From Hordeum vulgare subsp. vulgare (taxonomy: Eukaryota > Streptophyta > Magnoliopsida > Poales > Poaceae), in contig NC_058524.1 in assembly GCF_904849725.1 (NCBI RefSeq), forward strand, positions 547,339,763 to 547,403,762: 64,000 bases of DNA, written 5' to 3'. Below, one piece after another: positions 22,216 through 34,454 of this stretch (its first letter is position 1; the number at the start of each line of letters is the position of its first letter). The translations under genes and the position numbers were made by a program. The notes beneath the pieces are model-generated. The model was not told the origin of the DNA, searched no databases, and saw only the letters and a program-made list of their open reading frames with translations.

Positions 22216-22497
22216 ATATAATGCCATGGCCACAACGGTTACACCAAAAGGAAAAACACTGCCACAGTCACGCCATCAAGGAACCCGAGTGCTTTGCGGC
22301 CACAGTACATTCCTATGCCCGCCTTGTCCTTCATTTTGTTGTTGATGACGATAGTCGGTAAAGTGGCCACATTTTGAAGACACTCGTTTCGTTTGTTTCA
22401 AATCTCTGAAGAGACCATCATTGCGATAACTTGGGTTTGAGAGCTCATCCACATAGCATTTAGGATAGTGTAAAATGGGCAAATGAGTACACTAGTA

Positions 22498-22661
22498 CTC
22501 CCTCCGTTCCAAAATTCTTGTCTTAAATTTGTTTAGATATAAATGTATCTAGTCATATTTTAGTAATTTAACACATTCATTTTTGAACATTGCTAAGATA
22601 AAATGACTAGATACATTCATATCTAAACAAATTTAAGACAAGAATTTTGGGACGGATGAAA
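22498..22661. mobile_element. Stowaway MITE (Tc1/mariner), second family
   Basis: 164 bp. The left end is CTCCCTCCGTTCCAAAATTC and the right end is the inverted equivalent with a decayed tip (GGGACGGATGAAA). Flanked by TA at 22496-22497 and 22662-22663. The interior can fold on TTAGATATAAATGTATCTAG-type arms. Non-coding. Confidence 0.88.
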
Positions 22662-22663
22662 TA

Positions 22664-23756
22664 CATATTAGACTGATTGAAGAACACGACAGGTCTGCTT
22701 GAAGAATACGACAGTTCAACTGTAGATGATGCTAATCAACTGTACTTGGCCTTGCATTCATCTGAAAACTGGGGTCCTAAAATAGGATTATCCTGCTTGA
22801 TAAGATATGCACTTGAGTGCAAGTGGCCCGTAGTCAACTCGTTAATCGAGATATTGTTTATTCAGGCAGTTTGCATCTTACGCCATGACCCTCTTCACCG
22901 ATCAGGTTGCTAGGCATGCACAGTTCCATCCGTTCATAACATATAGAGTAATATCCTAATAGGTTAGCAGAACCGATGATGATCAACTCCTTCAACTTGC
23001 AGTTTAATCGGAAATATAGGTGATGGTTTTTATTCGGCCCATATAATTGCTGTAGTCGTTTCCTTAAATCTTTACAATTTGGCAGAGTGATTAATTTAGA
23101 ACTATATAACTGCTGCACGGGCATCTTCAATGACGACCAGCAAGCCGCGTGCATATGTCTGGGCACATCCGATGTGGATCAGTATCGATCCGAACGGTGG
23201 TTCAGACATAGTCTGAATGTACTTTCTCTAGTAAAGCGGAGACACACGTGAAGGCTTTGCGGGTGTCCGAATAACATTTAAGCCCGCTTCTGACATCCTC
23301 GTCCATCTCAACACCTCATTCCTCGTCCGCGTGTGTTTCTGTCTGGCGTCAGCTGCCCGCATTCATGCCGTTGCAGAGCGCGCTGCTTCACATGGAAGAT
23401 GGCTCAGTGCGGACACGACCTTTTACTGCCTCCGCTATTGAAGCAACACGTCCCAATGTTCGCGCCTCTTCAATGCCGACGACGCGTTACTAGACGGGAC
23501 GTGTATCTACTATGCTCGTGTACGTCCATATCCCATCATTGAACAGGCTCGCCAACCGAGAAACCCACTCCGACGCGGGCATTGACGTGTGGCCTCACGG
23601 GAATCCCCTATTAAAGGCAGCCACACCCGCCTAACTCCACACCACGACCCAAGCCGCTTCCCGTCCTCCTCTATTGCACCACATCCTCCATGAATGCATA
23701 CGGGGAAGCTCTGTGGGATCCACGGAGATGAAGCACGAGGTGGCTGTCCTTGCGAC
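22664..23756. other. Low-copy-looking stretch without a supported gene
   Basis: On the plus strand 22677-22850 has a 58-residue stretch of ordinary composition (E-E-Y-D-S-S-T-V-D-D, W-G-P-K-I-G-L-S) that could be an exon relic. On the minus strand 22858-23166 has a Leu-rich frame. I recognise neither. From about 23240 to 23700 the DNA is GC-richer and promoter-like (CCCTATTAAAGGC at about 23607), again without an adjoining coding frame. Confidence 0.3.
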
Positions 23757-24686
23757 TGATACATTTTCAATGTATCTATAATTTATGAAGTATTTATGTC
23801 ATATTTACCTAAGTTCTACACGGTTGTGATGCGCTTTTATATGTTTTTATGGACTAACCTATTAACTTAGTGTCCAGTGCAGTTCCTATTTTTGGCCATT
23901 TTTTGTTTTTCAGAAAATCCATACCAAACAAAGTCCAAACAAGACAAAACTTTTTGGTAGTTTTTTTTGAACATAAGAGACCCCCGAAGCTTCATGGAAG
24001 GACGAGACAAAGTGCAGGGAAGCGACGAGCTCACCCCACGCGCCCTTTGGGGTAGGTCGTGCCATGAGAGCTCGTGACTCCCTCGGGACCCCACCTAGCG
24101 TGAAATCAACGCTGAAAAATCATATAAATAGGGAAACCCCGGAAATAAACCTAGAACTGCTGCTCCTTCGCCACAAGCCTCTGTTCCGAAGTGATCTCAT
24201 CTGGAGCCCTTTTCTGATGCGCTGTCGGGGGGGGGGGATTATCACCGTAGGCCATCTTCATCACCCCGGTGGTCTCCGCGACGAGGAGGGAGTAGTTCAC
24301 CCTCGGGATTGAGGGTGTGTACTAGTAGCTATGTGTTTGATCTCTCTCTCTCCCTTATGTTCTTGATTTGGCACGATCTTGATGTACCACGAGCTTTGTT
24401 GATATAGTTGGATCATATGGTGTTCTTCTCTCTCTATCTTGATGTGATGAATTGAGTCTTTCCCTTTGAGGTTTCGTTATGTTGGACTGAATATTTTGCA
24501 TTTAAGAACACTTGATGTATGTCTTGCATGTGCATACCCGTGGTAACAATGGAGTATTCTATTGAGTCACTTGATGTATGTTTTGATAATCAACTCGCGG
24601 ATTCCCGTGGTGAGAATGGGGTAGTCTAGACACATACGTTGATACACCTTTTCATCCTACTTTCTCCGATAGAAACTTTGGGGTAC
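23757..24686 (+). repeat. Truncated Athila-type LTR (plus orientation)
   Basis: Begins TGATACATTTTCAATGTATC and is collinear with the first roughly 930 bases of the LTR at 28590. Shared landmarks include ACTAACCTATTAAC, a GAGGAGGGAGTAGTTC segment, and AACACTTGATGTATGTCTTG. It breaks off at about 24686 after AGAAACTTTGGGG, where another repeat starts. The matching 3' half is absent. Confidence 0.75.
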
Positions 24687-24990
24687 TTGATAACCCATAA
24701 GTATAGGGGATAGCGATAGTCTTCGCGGGTAGTATTTCACAGTAATTTATTGATTCGACACAAGGGGCGCCAAAGAATATTTATTGACCGTGACAGTTGA
24801 GTTGTCAATTCAACCGCACCTGAGATATCTCTCTGTAGCAAGGATTTAGTCGCACAACAAATGATAGTAGTAACAGTAACGGTGCTAGCAGCAATAGTAA
24901 TAGTAACAGTTGAGTAGTAGGTATGATAGGAGCATCAACAGTAGTAACTTAGCAACATTTAGTATATGTAAAGCATATCGATTGGTCCCG
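24687..24990 (-). repeat. Fragment of an inverted Athila-type LTR end
   Basis: TTGATAACCCATAAGTATAG through the AGTTGAGTTGTCAATTCAAC segment is collinear with 45811-46100, the terminal part of the minus-strand LTR described below. It is cut at both sides. Confidence 0.7.
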
Positions 24991-25410
24991 AACTATGGAG
25001 CTTAGATCGATTGGTTGCAGGAGAGAGGGGAAGACGATGTTTACCCAGGTTCGAGCCATCTTGAGGAGGTAAAACCCTACATCCTGCTTGATTATATTGA
25101 TGGGGAATGATGGTTACAGAGTTGATCTACCTCGAGATCGTACAAGCTAAACCATAGATGAGATAACCTCCCTCTACGCATAAGGGCCCCTGGTTTATAT
25201 AGACACCAGGGTCCCTAGGGTTACATGTTACCGACATAGATCGGGGGTAGATGGTTTGAACTGGTCCTCCTGCCTTGGAGTGCACGCCTAGTCTTCGGAG
25301 CTCTATATCTCGATTACATAGTCGTCGGGTAATCCGGTCTTCAGTTACGCAGCTCATATGATCGGCCCCATAAGGTACAACCCGACCGCCCGAGGACCCC
25401 TTAATCCAAA
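24991..25410. repeat. Fragment of an unrelated LTR-like repeat
   Basis: Contains TTTACCCAGGTTCGAGCC, AAAACCCTACATCCTGCTTG, TTATATAGACACCAGGG and ends CCGAGGACCCCTTAATCCA. I recall this style of sequence from LTRs of Triticeae gypsy elements. No ends or target duplication can be assigned. Confidence 0.45.
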
Positions 25411-28400
25411 TTTCCTTAATTTTCATAATTTTTTCAGAATTTGTGGAGGTGCATAAGTATGGTTATTGTTCAGATCATTACAGACTGTTCTGTTCTTGAC
25501 AGATTCTGTTTTCAAAGCATAGTTTGCTTGTTTTAGTGTTTCCATAGATTATATTAAGTGATATAAATTGTGTAAATGATAATATAGAGTAGGATTTGTG
25601 TGGGAACATTTATGAATCTTGTCTTGACAGTACCAAAATGAATGATTTGTCTTTATTATACTAACCCATCTCACGAAGTTCCGTTAAGTTTTGTGTTGTG
25701 AAGTTTTCAAGTTTTGGGTAAAGTTCGGATGGACTAAGGAACAAGGAGTGGCAATATCCTAAGCTTGGGGATGCTCAAGGCACCCCAAAGGCATATTAAA
25801 GGACACCGAAAAGCCTAAGCTTGGGGATGCCCCGGGAAGGCATCCCCTCTTTCGTCTTCAATCCATCGGTAACTTTACTTTGGGCTATATTTTTATTCAC
25901 CACATGATATGTGTTTTGCTTGGAGCGTAATTTTATTTTATTAGTACTTGCTTTCTGTTATTTATATTAATGTTTTGCATCATTTAGTGCAAACAAAATG
26001 TCAAGGATAACCTTTACCATGCTTAATTTGCAAGTGCGGGAGTTGCTGTTCCAGAACAGAAAGTTTGCTTGGAGTGCAAAAATTCCCTAGAATGTTTTGT
26101 ATGTCAGAATAACTTGAAATTTGGACACAATATGATCTTATGAATTCTCTACAGCGTGTAATGTTTTTCAGATTTTTTGGAGTTAATTAAGTATGGATCT
26201 TTCTGCATTCTTTACAGACTGTTCTGTTTAGGTAGATTGCTGTTATGTTTGCATTGTTTGCATATGTTTGCTTGTTTAATGATCCTATTGGAGGATAGGA
26301 GTTTTAAATATGCAGAGGCATTTAGTATGCAATGTCAAATAATAATTTTAGTGATTTACTACAGTAGAGGATGATAAAGTTTTGCATTGACTTATACTAA
26401 CCTATCTCACGAGTTGTTGTTGAGTTTTGTGTGGATGAAGTTTTTAAGATTTTGGAAACCACCATATGAGAGGAATTAAGGAGAGACAAAAGCTCAAGCT
26501 TGGGGATGCACAAGGCATCCCCAATTCATATTTCAAGAAGTCTCAAGCACCTAAGCTTGGGGATGCCCCAGATGGCATCCCACCTTTCTTCTTTAAACAA
26601 TTATCGGTTAGTATCGGTTGAACCTAAGTTTTTGCTTCTTCACATGATTCGTGCTATCCTTGAAGTGTCATTTTATTTTGTTTGAATAAGGTACTTAAGA
26701 TCTGAAATTCTTAGATGGGAGAGTATTCACATAGCCAAATAATTTTTCACTACTCATTGAGCTTCACTTATATCTTTTGGAGTAGTTTTTCTTTTACTCT
26801 CATGCTTCACTTATATCATTTTGAGAGTCTTAAACAGCATGGTAATTTGCTTAGGTTATGAATCTAGTCCTAATATGATGGGCATCCAAGATGGATATAA
26901 TAAAAACTTTCATATAGAGTGCATCGAGTACTATGAGAAGTTTGATTCTTTGCATATAGTCTTGAGACATAAGGATGGTAATATTAGAGTCATGCTAGTT
27001 AGTAATTATGGATTGGTAGAAATACTTGTGTTAGAGTTTGTGATTCCCGTAGCATGTACATATGGTGAACCGCTATGTTAGGAAGTCGGAGCATAATGTT
27101 TTTATTGAGTGTCATCCTTTGTGTGGAGGTCGGGATCGCGCGATGGTTAACTCCTACCAACCCTTCCCCTTGGAGCATGCGTCTAATACTTTGTTTCGAT
27201 TACTAATAAAACTTTTGCAATAAGTATGTGAGTTCTTTATGACTAATGTTGAGTCCATGGATTATACGCACTCTCACCCTTCCACCATTTCTAGCCTCTC
27301 TAGTACCGCGCAACTTTTGCCTGTGCAGTACACCCACCATATATCCTTCCTCAAAACAGCCACCATACCTACCCATCATGGCATTTTTATAGCCATTCCG
27401 AGATATATTGCCATGCAACTTCCACCGTTTCGTTTATTATGACGCGCACCATCATTGTCATATTGCTTTGCATGATCATGTAGTTAACATCGTATTTGTG
27501 GTAAAGCCACGTTCATATCTTTCATACATGTCACACATGAGTCATTGCACATCCCGGTACACCGCCGGAGGCATTCATATAGAGTCATATCTTTTGTTCT
27601 AAGAATCGAGTTGTAAGTAAATAAAAGTGTGATGATCATCATTATTAGAGCATTGTCCCATGTGAGGAAAGGAAGGAAGCTATGATTCCCTCACAAGTTG
27701 GGATGAGACTCTGGACTATAAAAATAAAATAAAAGAGGCCAAATAGCCCACAAAAAAAAATGGAAATGAAAAAAAGAGAAAAAAAGAGGCCAAAGAGCCC
27801 AAACAAAAAAAATGAGAGAAAAAGAGAGAAGGGACAATGCTACTATCCTTTACCACACTTGTGCTTCAAAGTAGCACCATGATCTTCATGACAGAGAGTC
27901 CCATATATTGTCACTTTCATATACTAGTGGGAATTTCATTATAAAACTTGGCTTGTATATTCCAATGATGGGCTTCCTCAAATTGCCCTAGGTCTTCGTG
28001 AGCAAGCAAGTTGGATGCACACCCACTTAGTTTCTTTTTGAGCTTTCATACACTTATAGCTCTAGTGCATCCGTTGCATGGCAATCCCTACTCACTCACA
28101 TTGATATCTATTGATGGGCATCTCCATAACCCGTCGATACGCCTAGTTGATGTGACCATCTCCTCCTTTTTGCCTCACAACCTCCACCATATTCTATTCC
28201 ACCTATAGTGCTATGTCCATGGCTCACGCTCATGTATTGCGTGAGACTTGAAAAGGTTTGAGAAAGTAAAAGTGTGAAAACAATTGCTTGACTAAGATCG
28301 TGGTTGTTCATGATTTAAATACGTTGTGTGGGGAAGATGGAGCATAGCCATACTATATGATATTGTTGGGATAACTTTCTTTGGCCATGTTATTTTGAGA

Positions 28401-28589
28401 AGACATGATTTCTTTGTTAGCATGCTGGATGTATTATTGTTCTTATGTCAATATTAAACTTTTTTGCTTTGAATCATACGGATCTGAATATTCATGTTAC
28501 AATATATGTTAGGTAGCATTCCACATCAAAATTTTTGTTTTTATCATTTACCTGCTCGAGGACGAGCAGGAATTAAGCTTGGGGATGCT
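25411..28589 (+). repeat. 3' internal domain of a short Athila-type element
   Basis: Non-coding internal region leading to a PPT (TTAAGCTTGGGGATGCT, 28573-28589) directly before the LTR at 28590. Two diverged copies of a roughly 720-bp block occur in tandem (about 25430-26140 and 26150-26720). Each includes CAGACTGTTCTGTTT, a CTCACGA...GTTTTGTGT stretch, and paired AAGCTTGGGGATGC motifs. A (AAAAAGAGGCCAAA)-type A-rich stretch lies at about 27735-27835. ORFs such as 26821-27081 are not conserved in the homologous stretches on the minus strand. Confidence 0.7.
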
Positions 28590-29182
28590 TGATACATCTC
28601 CAACTTATCTATAATTTTTGATCGTTCCATGCTATTATATTATCAACTTTGGATGTTTTATATGCATGAATATGCTATTTTATATTATTTTTGGGACTAA
28701 CCTATTGACCTAGAGCCCAGTGCGAGTTCCTGTTTTTTCCTTCTTTTTGACCTTTTTAGATAGGAATATCAAACGGAGTCAAAACGGAATAAAACTATCG
28801 CCTTGATTTTTATGGAAAATATAAAAAATATCAGAAGAAAAATATACCGGAGAGGAGTCCTGAGGAAGCCACGAGCCAGTGAGGCGCGCCCACCCCCCTG
28901 GGCGTGCCTGGGGGCTCGTGGCTCCCTCGTGGGCCCCCCTGACTTGTTCTCGATGCCATCTGGTCTTATGAATACAGAAACCTCCACAAATAAACCTAGA
29001 TCGGGAGTTCCGCCGCCGCAAGCCTCTGTAGCCACCAAGAACCAATCGGGAGCCCGTTCCGGCACCCTGCTGGAGGGGGAATCCATCTCCGGTGGCCATC
29101 TTCATCATTCCGGCGATCTCCATGACGAGGAGGGAGTAGTTCTCCCTCGGGGATGAGGGTATGTACCAGTAGCTATGTGTTT

Positions 29183-29217
<35 letters not shown>

Positions 29218-30447
29218 TTCTTGAGATGTCATGATCTCGATGTACCGCGGGCTTTGCTACTATAGTTGGATCCTATGATGTTCTCCCCCCTCTCCCTTCT
29301 TGTAATGAATTGAGTTTCTCCTTTGAAGTTATCTTATCGGATTGAGTCTTTAAGAACACTTGATGTATGTCTTGCATGTGTCTATCTGTGGTGACAATGG
29401 GATATTCATGTGAGTACTTGATGTATGTTTTGGTGATCAACTTGCGGGTTTCGTGACATCGGGAACCTATGCATATGGGTTGGCACACGTTTTGACTCTT
29501 CAGTAGAAACTTTGGGGCACTATTTGAAGTTCTATGTGTTGGTTGAATAGATGATTCTGAGATGGTGTGATGCATATCGTATAATCATGCCCACGGATAC
29601 TTGAGGTGACAATGGTTTATCTAGGTAACATTAGGGTCTTGGTTGATGTGTGTCTTAAGGTGTTATTCTAGTACGAACTCTAGGATAGATTGAACAAAAA
29701 GAATAGCTTCGTGTTATTTTACTACGAACTCTTGAATAGATCGATCAGAAAGAATAACTTTGTGGTGGTTTCGTACCCGAAAAAATCTCTTCGTCTGTTC
29801 TCCGCTATTAGTGACTTTGGAGCGACTCTTTGTTGCATGTTGAGGGCTAGTTATATGATCCAATTACGTTATCATTGTTGAGAGAACTTCCACTAGTGAA
29901 AGTATGAACCCTAGGCCTTGTTTCCACGCATTGCAATACCGTTCGTGCTCACATAATTCTCATCCTCTCTTGATCACAAAGGAATGACCTCCAAGTACGT
30001 CTCCATTGCATGTTTTAGTGGAAATATCATGTGATTAGATTATGTTAATGTTGTTGGGAGTTTCCACTAGTGAAATATGAAGCCTAGGCCTTGTTTTCCA
30101 CCATTGAACACCGTTTACTTTCAGTTTTGTTTCACGTTTGCTTGCTGCCATTTTTATTTCAGTTTTACAATACCTTGTTTTACCATCCATATCACTTGCC
30201 TTTTAACAACTCTTCGCCGAACTAGTGCACCTATGCAACTGACAATTGTATTAGTTGTATTGGGGACACAAGAGACTTCTTGTATCTTAATTGCAGGGTT
30301 GCTTGAGAGAGACCATCTTCCACCTCTACTTCCCTGAGTTCGATAAACCTTAGGTCATCCACTTGAGGGAAATTGCTGCTGTGCTACAAACCTCTCTGCT
30401 TGGAGGCCCAACATAGTCTATAAGAATAGAAGTGTCCGTAGACATCA
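28590..30447 (+). repeat. Complete Athila-type (Sabrina/WHAM-like) LTR
   Basis: 1858 bp from TGATACATCTCC to GTAGACATCA. It has a (TC)n microsatellite at about 29183-29214. On its left is a PPT and 3' internal domain, on its right a PBS and 5' internal domain. So it joins two internal domains rather than bordering genomic DNA. Confidence 0.8.
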
Positions 30448-30456
30448 AGCTATTTC

Positions 30457-30474
30457 TGGCTCCGCTGCCGGGGA
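30457..30474 (+). promoter_or_regulatory. Degenerate primer-binding site, tRNA-Asp type
   Basis: TGGCTCCGCTGCCGGGGA begins 9 bases after the LTR. It matches the complement of the tRNA-Asp 3' end (TGGCGCCGTTGCCGGGGA) except at two positions. Confidence 0.7.
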
Positions 30475-30555
30475 GGTGAGTGCTTGAAGGTATATCTTTA
30501 GATCTTGCAAGTAAATCTTTTCGTTTCTCGTTTTTATTTTCACTAGTTAGGCTTA

Positions 30556-31258
30556 ATGGAAAACAACAAAAATATGAGAGAGCTTTATAAACTTCATCTT
30601 GAAATAGGACATGAAGTGTTTGAGGAGAAAACTAAAAAACCTATGGAACTTTATTATTTGCATAACAATTATGATGTTGGGAATGTTAATAGCATGCTTC
30701 CATTGAATATCAGTATTGCTAATGACATGGAAATCTCTAAGCTTGGGGATGACGGGTTTGATGAACATGGTATTTTTAGTCCCCCAACTTTTGAGGAGAA
30801 AATTTGCTTTGTTGATACTATGCTTCCTATATATGATGATGATGAATGTGAGATTTTTAGTCCACCTACTATAGAGGATAAATTTTATTATGATTATGAT
30901 ATGCCTCCTAAAAATGATGATTACCATGATGATAATGATTGCTTTACTCTCACTATTCCTAATAAGAAAGACTTTTCTTATAAGAAGAGTAATGATACTT
31001 TTATGCTTTTGGATCATGGAAATAATGGCTTATGTGATACGTATATTGTTGAGTTTATTCATGATCCCACTAAAAATTATTATGAGAAGGGAACATATGC
31101 TTATAGACATTCCAATAATATCAAGTTCCCTCTCTTTATGTTGAAGGTTTTGAAGCTGCACTTGTTTTGCCTTCCTATGTTTATTGCTTTGTGCTTTAAT
31201 GAATTATTCTATTTCAATATTCCTATGCATAGTAAGCATGTTAGACTTAAATGTGTTC
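30556..31258 (+). pseudogene. ORF of a short Athila-type element, 3'-truncated
   Basis: Starts MENNKNMRELYKLHLEIGHE about 80 bases after the PBS. It encodes an acidic protein rich in Asp, Tyr and Pro (repeated S-P-P-T-F/I-E-E/D-K-I/F). A hydrophobic Cys/Phe-rich stretch lies near residues 195-225. The retroelement part ends near H-V-R-L-K-C at about 31255. The remaining frame to 31374 is read-through into an inverted LTR. It has no gag, protease or RT motif that I can see. I recall similar ORFs in non-autonomous Sabrina/WHAM-type elements. Function is unknown. Confidence 0.55.
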
Positions 31259-31715
31259 TGGAGCCCCGAACGGACACCGGATCATCCCTCCAGAGGAAGA
31301 ACATGAGGTGGAGGTGGTACCGTCTCATGAAACGTGATGAAAACTTCTCTCTGAATGTTTCTTTGAAGATGTGATTTTATTGGTCTGGAATTAGGGTCCG
31401 AGGAGCCACATGGGCCCCACAAGCCATCAGGGCATGACCCCCCCCCACGGGGGGGGGGGGGGGCTATTTGCTTGTGGCCCTCGGGTAGCATTTCTATGAT
31501 AGGTCTTTGCTCCATAATTCATCATAAATCCGAGGAATAGTTCACAAAAAGTTTCGTCCAATTATGAGAACTTTTATTTCTGCGAAAAAATAACACCAAG
31601 GTAGTTCTACTAAAAATAATGTCACTCTAGGTTAGTTCCATTCAAATCATGCAAATTAGAGGTCAAAACCATAGCACAAGTTTTTGGAAAAGTAGATACA
31701 TTGGAGACGTATCGA
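31259..31715 (-). repeat. 3' LTR remnant of the minus-strand Athila-type element
   Basis: Ends at GGAGACGTATCGA (complement of a TGATACGTCTCC start with one change). It is collinear with about 46790-47061 in its CCTCCRGAGGAAGAACATGAGG and GATTTTAT...CTGG..ATTAGGGTC parts. The outer roughly 980 bases are missing, so the left border of the element is a deletion junction. It contains the C8-ACG-G16-type run at about 31440-31463. Confidence 0.7.
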
Positions 31716-34454
31716 CTCCCCCAATCTTAACTCATTGCTTGTCCTCAAGCAATTCAATTGATAAAGTAAACTGATAAAGAAAACTTTGACGAACTTTTTT
31801 TGTTCTTGTCGTTATACATATGCTTAGCCAGTGTTCAAGTTTTTAGCATAAATCATAAATAACCACACCCATGATAACAATTAAGCATCATATTCAATCG
31901 TGGCAATACATAACCAACTAGCAAGCAATAATAAGATATCTCACATGCCAACAATTTGTCAAAACAATCACGATATAATATGGTGACATGGTATCTCGCT
32001 AGCCCTTTTTGAGAGCGTAGAACATAATTGCAGAGTATCTGTGAGATTCAAGCATTGACTAAATATTATAATTTAGAATAGAAAAGATCCTAGTCATGCT
32101 CATATCCAAGATTGACTAGACTCAATGCATAAAGATGACAATAGTGCTCTCCAGTCTCGTGCTGTAGGTAAGAGGGTGATGACTCAACATAGAAGTAAAT
32201 AGATAGGCCTTTTGTAGAGGGAAACATTGATTTGCAGAGGTGTGAGAGCTCAAGTTTTAAAGCATGATTGGAAATATAATTTTTGAATTGTGTTCTTTAC
32301 TGTCAACATTACAACAAAGGTTTTCAGTATCTTCCATGCTAAACTCATTATTGGTGGTTTCCAAACAGAATTGAAAAGTGTTACTCTTATCCACCATCCA
32401 TACACAACCATGGCTAGTCGAATTCATGGGTGCCCTCCAACATATCAACTTTCGCAAGGAGTTTTGTTTCAATTTAATTTTGATTATGCAGGATTGGGCA
32501 TCCGTGTTACCAACCTCTCTCGTGCAATGACGGTGAATAAGCGTCCGTCTTGATAATAACTTACTTAGCATGGAAGATACCGATTGCCCCGTCGCTCCAT
32601 GAGCGGTAGTGCACAAAACTGATGTTTATTTAAATATTTAGAGGTAGCACATGCAAATTTACTTGGAACGGGAGGGTAATACCACATATAGGTAGACTCA
32701 TGTGGAATCACTTGGTTTTAAGAATATTGGATGCACAAGCAGCATTCCCTTTTAGTACATGTGGAGGCTAGCAAAAGATTGGGAAGCGACCAACTCGAGA
32801 GTAACAACGGTCATGAGCATGCATTGAAAACAATCAAATTTGGACAAAGCATGAGTAAGATATAAACATTCTAAATTTATATATCATGTTGGCTGCATTG
32901 GTTTTGAATCAACTACATGTTTGCACAAGGGCCAAGTCAAACCACTCGAATTACTCAGAGGGAAATATCATACTATCATATCACATCATAACCATTTTAA
33001 TCCATGTTGACACACACGGTAAATTGTTATCAACTCCTAGATATTTAAGCATGGCATGAAAAACTATGATCTCTAATTGTCATCATAAACATGTTCACTC
33101 ATGATATACTGAATCAAGATCGAACGAGCCAACATATTTACAAAAACAAAGAATAAGAAGAGTTCATACCCGTTTCCTTTGCCACGATCACTTGATCAAA
33201 TATTATCATTATTGCCTTTCACTTGCACGACCGAATGATGTGATAATAATAAAAGCGCAAGGGTGCGGTGGACTAAACTGAAATCTGCAGCGCAGTTTTA
33301 AACAAAGGAGAAGACATGGTAACATTGGCTCCTTGTTATATTGACGACAAAGCATATAGGAGCCACTCAGCATTTTCATCATGGTCTTCTCCTTTCACAA
33401 CTCAACAAAAAGGAAAATAAATTCAGAGAAGCACAATGAAATATTTTTGGATTTTTTGTTTTTCTTAAGCAAGCAAAAATAAACTAAAGGAAAACAAGAA
33501 CGAGAAAAACTATTTACACGGGAAAACTCCCAACACGCAAGAGGACATCTTTTTGGTGTTTTTTAATACTACAGCTAATTAAATGGGAAAGAAAAACCAA
33601 AGAGAAGTGAGAAATATTTTTGGATTTTCAAAGATTTTCAAACACACAAGAAGAAAGGGGAAAAATAAAGGTAACATGGATAAACAATTAAAGAGGATGG
33701 AGACCAACAATTCGTATGAAGTGTGTGAACATGAATGAAATTTTGGTGAGAAATACATACTCCCCCAAGCTTAGGCTTTTGCCTAGCTTGGTAATCACCA
33801 CGGGTAGTCTGGAAACTGGTTGAGATGGTAGCTTGTGGGAGCATTCCTGGCCGCATCTTCTGCCAAGCAAGCAGCCTCCAGTGCAACATTGTACTTCCGC
33901 ACTTCATTCTCAAAAATATAGTACCTCTTCATTCTTAATGAACTCATCACTTGGCCATCGACATGATTTGGAATCAGCCATGACTATCATATTGGCCCGA
34001 GGCTCAATGTAAGCTTGTCGCATCGAGCCCTCACTCGATTATTCACCCAATGTACGCTTTCTCGAGGAGCTCGTCCTAAAGAAACTCATCTCCCTTAGCA
34101 GAATTTTTTGAAACTTTTGATCCACAAATTGATGTCAATAAACTTTACGCGAATGATAGCACTACTCATATGGATACCTAGAGGCTATATCAAGCATTCA
34201 TACTACTTGGAACTCAAGGATTTAACATGCAATCTCATTTTCTACAGCACCAAGTTAATAAATATGTGCAAAATATAAAACACTAAAGCAAAAACTAATT
34301 GGAGGGATGGAGGAGTCACATACCAAGAAATAATATCCTCAAAACAGTTTCGAAAACAAAGTTCCAAGCAAAGAGATAAAAACTTTCAATTTTTATAGGA
34401 AGAACACGGGAGAGAGATATAGCTAGGGACTTTTTTCTACAGGTAGAGGATGGT
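31716..34454 (-). other. 3' internal domain of the minus-strand Athila-type element
   Basis: Begins next to the LTR with CTCCCCCAATCTTAACTC (complement of a purine-rich PPT). It contains CTTGTCCTCAAGCAA and later CTCCCCCAAGCTTAGGC at about 33762. AT-rich and no supported gene. Short ORFs such as 32290-32553 have no recognisable motif. Confidence 0.55.

Noticed and set aside
22677..23166. Plus-strand ORF (78 codons) and minus-strand Leu-rich ORF (102 codons) as host gene exons
   Set aside because: Composition is protein-like, but I recognise no family, see no continuation in either direction, and found no clear splice sites. Kept only as a note in the feature list.
24687..25410. A complete LTR element between the truncated LTR at 23757 and the internal domain at 25411
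   Set aside because: The pieces belong to at least two different repeat families, with no shared ends or target duplication.
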